A stretch of 14,363 nucleotides of DNA from Reyranella sp. (lineage in GTDB: Bacteria > Pseudomonadota > Alphaproteobacteria > Reyranellales > Reyranellaceae). This document shows positions 13,091-14,363 of this stretch, piece by piece. The DNA is taken from positions 1-14,363 of the forward strand of contig JADHLS010000040.1 of assembly GCA_016780605.1 (NCBI GenBank), read 5' to 3'. The notes under the pieces are model-generated. The model did not search any database. It was not told the DNA's origin and saw only the letters and a program-made list of their open reading frames with translations. Both the position numbers and the translations under genes were made by a program. Positions within the stretch are counted from its first letter, which is position 1. Every line of letters begins with the position of its first letter.

Positions 13091-14265
13091 GCCTTGGCCT
13101 TCGCGGCCTTCTCCTCGTCGGCGCGCAGCTGCTCGGGCCTGAGGTTGAGATAGACCAGGCAAGCTCCGGCAACCCAGATCGAGGAGTAGGTGCCGACGAT
13201 GACGCCCCACAGCATGGCGATCGAGAAGCTGTAGAGGACGGGCCCACCGAACAGCACCAGCGCCAGCACCGCCACGAACACCGTGCCCGAGGTCATGAGC
13301 GTGCGCGCCAGCGTTTCGTTGATGCTGAAGTTCAGGAGCTCGATCAGGCCCATCTTCTTGTAGCGCCGCATGTTCTCGCGCACACGGTCGAAGATCACGA
13401 CCGTATCGTTGATCGAGTAGCCGGCGATGGTGAGCAGCGCCGCCAGCGCCGTCAGGCTGAAATCGAGCCGCAGCAGCACGAACAGGCCCACCGTGCACAG
13501 CACGTCGTGCAGCAGCGCCACCAGGGCGCCGACGCCGAACTGCCATTCGAAGCGGAACCAGACATAGATCGCGATCGCGGCCAGCGTCGCCAGCACCGCG
13601 AGGATGCCGTTGCGCATCAGCTCCTCGCCGATCTTGGGGCCGACCGATTCGGTGCCGCGCAGCTCGTAGTTGTTGCCGATCGTGTCCTCGACCAGCTTGA
13701 TGGCCACCTGCTGGCACCATTCGGCGCGCTGCTCGTGGGTCATCTCGATCTTGGCGGTGTTGACCGTGCCGCGCGGCAGCTGGCGTTCCTGGATGGTGAG
13801 GCCGACCCGGCTCACCGCGTCGCGCCAGTTGGCGCCATCCATCGCCTGCGGCGAGGCGAACTCCACGTCGCCGGTGTTGGCCGGTCCCGGCTTGACGCTC
13901 CAGCCGTCGCCGGCGCGCTTCTTCATCACGCGGTCGGCGTTGGCCACGCACTGGTTGTTGCCTTCCTGGCGCTGGACCCGGATCAGCGCGGTGCTGGGGT
14001 CGCCGAACTCCTGCAGCGAGACCTCGCCGACGCCGAGGTGGCCGAGGGTGGAGCGCAGGTCGTCGAGATGGACCGTGCCCTGCTTGGCGCGCACCTGGAT
14101 GGCGATGCCGCCCTCGAAGTCGATGCCGAAGTTCAGCCCGAACACGAAGACGCCGACTAGCGAGGCGACGTTGATCACCGTCGACAGGACCAGCGCGATC
14201 TTGCGCTTGCCCAGGAAATCGAAGTTGGGGCGGGCGCGGATGAGGTGGTGCGGTCTCCACAGCAT
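13087..14265 (-). CDS. secF: Protein translocase subunit SecF with enlarged first periplasmic domain
   Basis: SecF works with SecD and YajC to drive late steps of Sec export using the proton gradient, and sits in the inner membrane. The 392-residue protein has helix 1 (about 23-46), the FGIDFEGG motif (46-53), SVGPKIGEELMRNG (207-220), four to five helices from 220 to 375 with LLHDVLCTVG (251-260) and the conserved GYSINDTVVIFDRVRENMR (282-300). SecF is normally about 300-330 residues; the extra length lies in the periplasmic domain (about 100-195), which carries C106 and C184, possible disulphide partners. GAGG eight bases before the ATG; secD ends 9 bp upstream. C-terminal tail is Lys/Ala-rich. 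Confidence 0.95.
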   Translation of the reverse strand: MLWRPHHLIRARPNFDFLGKRKIALVLSTVINVASLVGVFVFGLNFGIDFEGGIAIQVRAKQGTVHLDDLRSTLGHLGVGEVSLQEFGDPSTALIRVQRQEGNNQCVANADRVMKKRAGDGWSVKPGPANTGDVEFASPQAMDGANWRDAVSRVGLTIQERQLPRGTVNTAKIEMTHEQRAEWCQQVAIKLVEDTIGNNYELRGTESVGPKIGEELMRNGILAVLATLAAIAIYVWFRFEWQFGVGALVALLHDVLCTVGLFVLLRLDFSLTALAALLTIAGYSINDTVVIFDRVRENMRRYKKMGLIELLNFSINETLARTLMTSGTVFVAVLALVLFGGPVLYSFSIAMLWGVIVGTYSSIWVAGACLVYLNLRPEQLRADEEKAAKAKA

Positions 14266-14274
14266 GGTGGCGCC

Positions 14275-14363
14275 TCAGATCGGCAATGCGGTCGGCCGCC
14301 GCCAGCGCACCCAGAGCGACAGCAGCATGCGGGTGAAGATGGTGGCGGTGAACAGATGGGTGA
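14275..14363 (-). CDS. secD: Protein translocase subunit SecD, C-terminal end only
   Basis: The last 28 codons plus stop are present, reading LFTATIFTRMLLSLW followed by VRWRRPTALPI. This matches the final membrane helix and the short basic RRPxxLPI tail common to SecD. It ends 9 bp before secF, in the standard secD-secF order. Most of the gene lies beyond the right edge. Confidence 0.9.
   Translation of the reverse strand, partial: THLFTATIFTRMLLSLWVRWRRPTALPI

Noticed and set aside
12668..14260. A 530-codon minus-strand frame that could be read as one large protein
   Set aside because: Its first three quarters are secF out of frame (Arg-rich nonsense); only the end, from the GTG at 13090, is the real Mth938-domain gene.

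Overview
The window is GC-rich, gene-dense bacterial chromosome and most resembles an alphaproteobacterium. The main reason is the gene pair secF followed by a small Mth938-domain gene, near a squalene/phytoene-synthase-like gene whose family relative in mitochondria is a complex I assembly factor. The many flavin monooxygenases and a phosphoketolase suggest a metabolically broad soil or freshwater member of the Rhodospirillales/Hyphomicrobiales type. The genus is inference and cannot be fixed from the sequence alone. I saw no rRNA, tRNA, CRISPR array or complete transposase-bearing element.

Layout. (1) 1-2666, minus strand: a VOC/glyoxalase-fold gene followed by a phosphoketolase gene that runs off the left edge (about 691 codons present). 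(2) 2770-4259, plus strand: an MDR quinone-oxidoreductase-like enzyme, then a small glycine-zipper lipoprotein-like gene. (3) 4290-11122, minus strand: a run of six genes. In transcription order these are an NDUFAF6-like squalene/phytoene synthase family protein, an alpha/beta hydrolase, a luciferase-like flavin monooxygenase, a PheA/TfdB-type FAD monooxygenase, glucokinase and a salicylate-hydroxylase-like FAD monooxygenase. Gaps of 2 and 3 nt join hydrolase to luciferase-like enzyme and glucokinase to the last monooxygenase, so at least these are co-transcribed. (4) 11231-12605, plus strand: a PuuD-type membrane protein with a good promoter and terminator, then two tandem 75-residue two-helix membrane proteins (about 55 % identical) behind their own promoter with an operator-like palindrome and a structured leader, closed by a UUCG-loop terminator. 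(5) 12668-14363, minus strand: Mth938-domain protein, secF (with an enlarged periplasmic domain) and the last 28 codons of secD.

How the genes fit together. The secD-secF-Mth938 block plus the nearby phytoene-synthase-like gene links Sec export with proteins whose mitochondrial relatives (NDUFAF3, NDUFAF6) assemble complex I; here the cassette of plus-strand membrane-protein genes sits between the two halves. The hydrolase/LLM/FAD monooxygenase group looks like a catabolic or detoxification set acting on an aromatic or cyclic substrate, with glucokinase inserted in the same transcription unit for no obvious reason. Phosphoketolase feeds sugar phosphates to acetyl phosphate.

The most unusual object is a 166-bp element at 8035-8200 between the luciferase-like gene and the FAD monooxygenase. 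It has perfect 34-bp terminal inverted repeats, a further imperfect palindrome inside, and carries a second small hairpin with the same architecture but a different stem sequence. It resembles a REP/MITE-type element, and its one end supplies the apparent ribosome-binding site, the ATG and the first eleven codons of the FAD monooxygenase.
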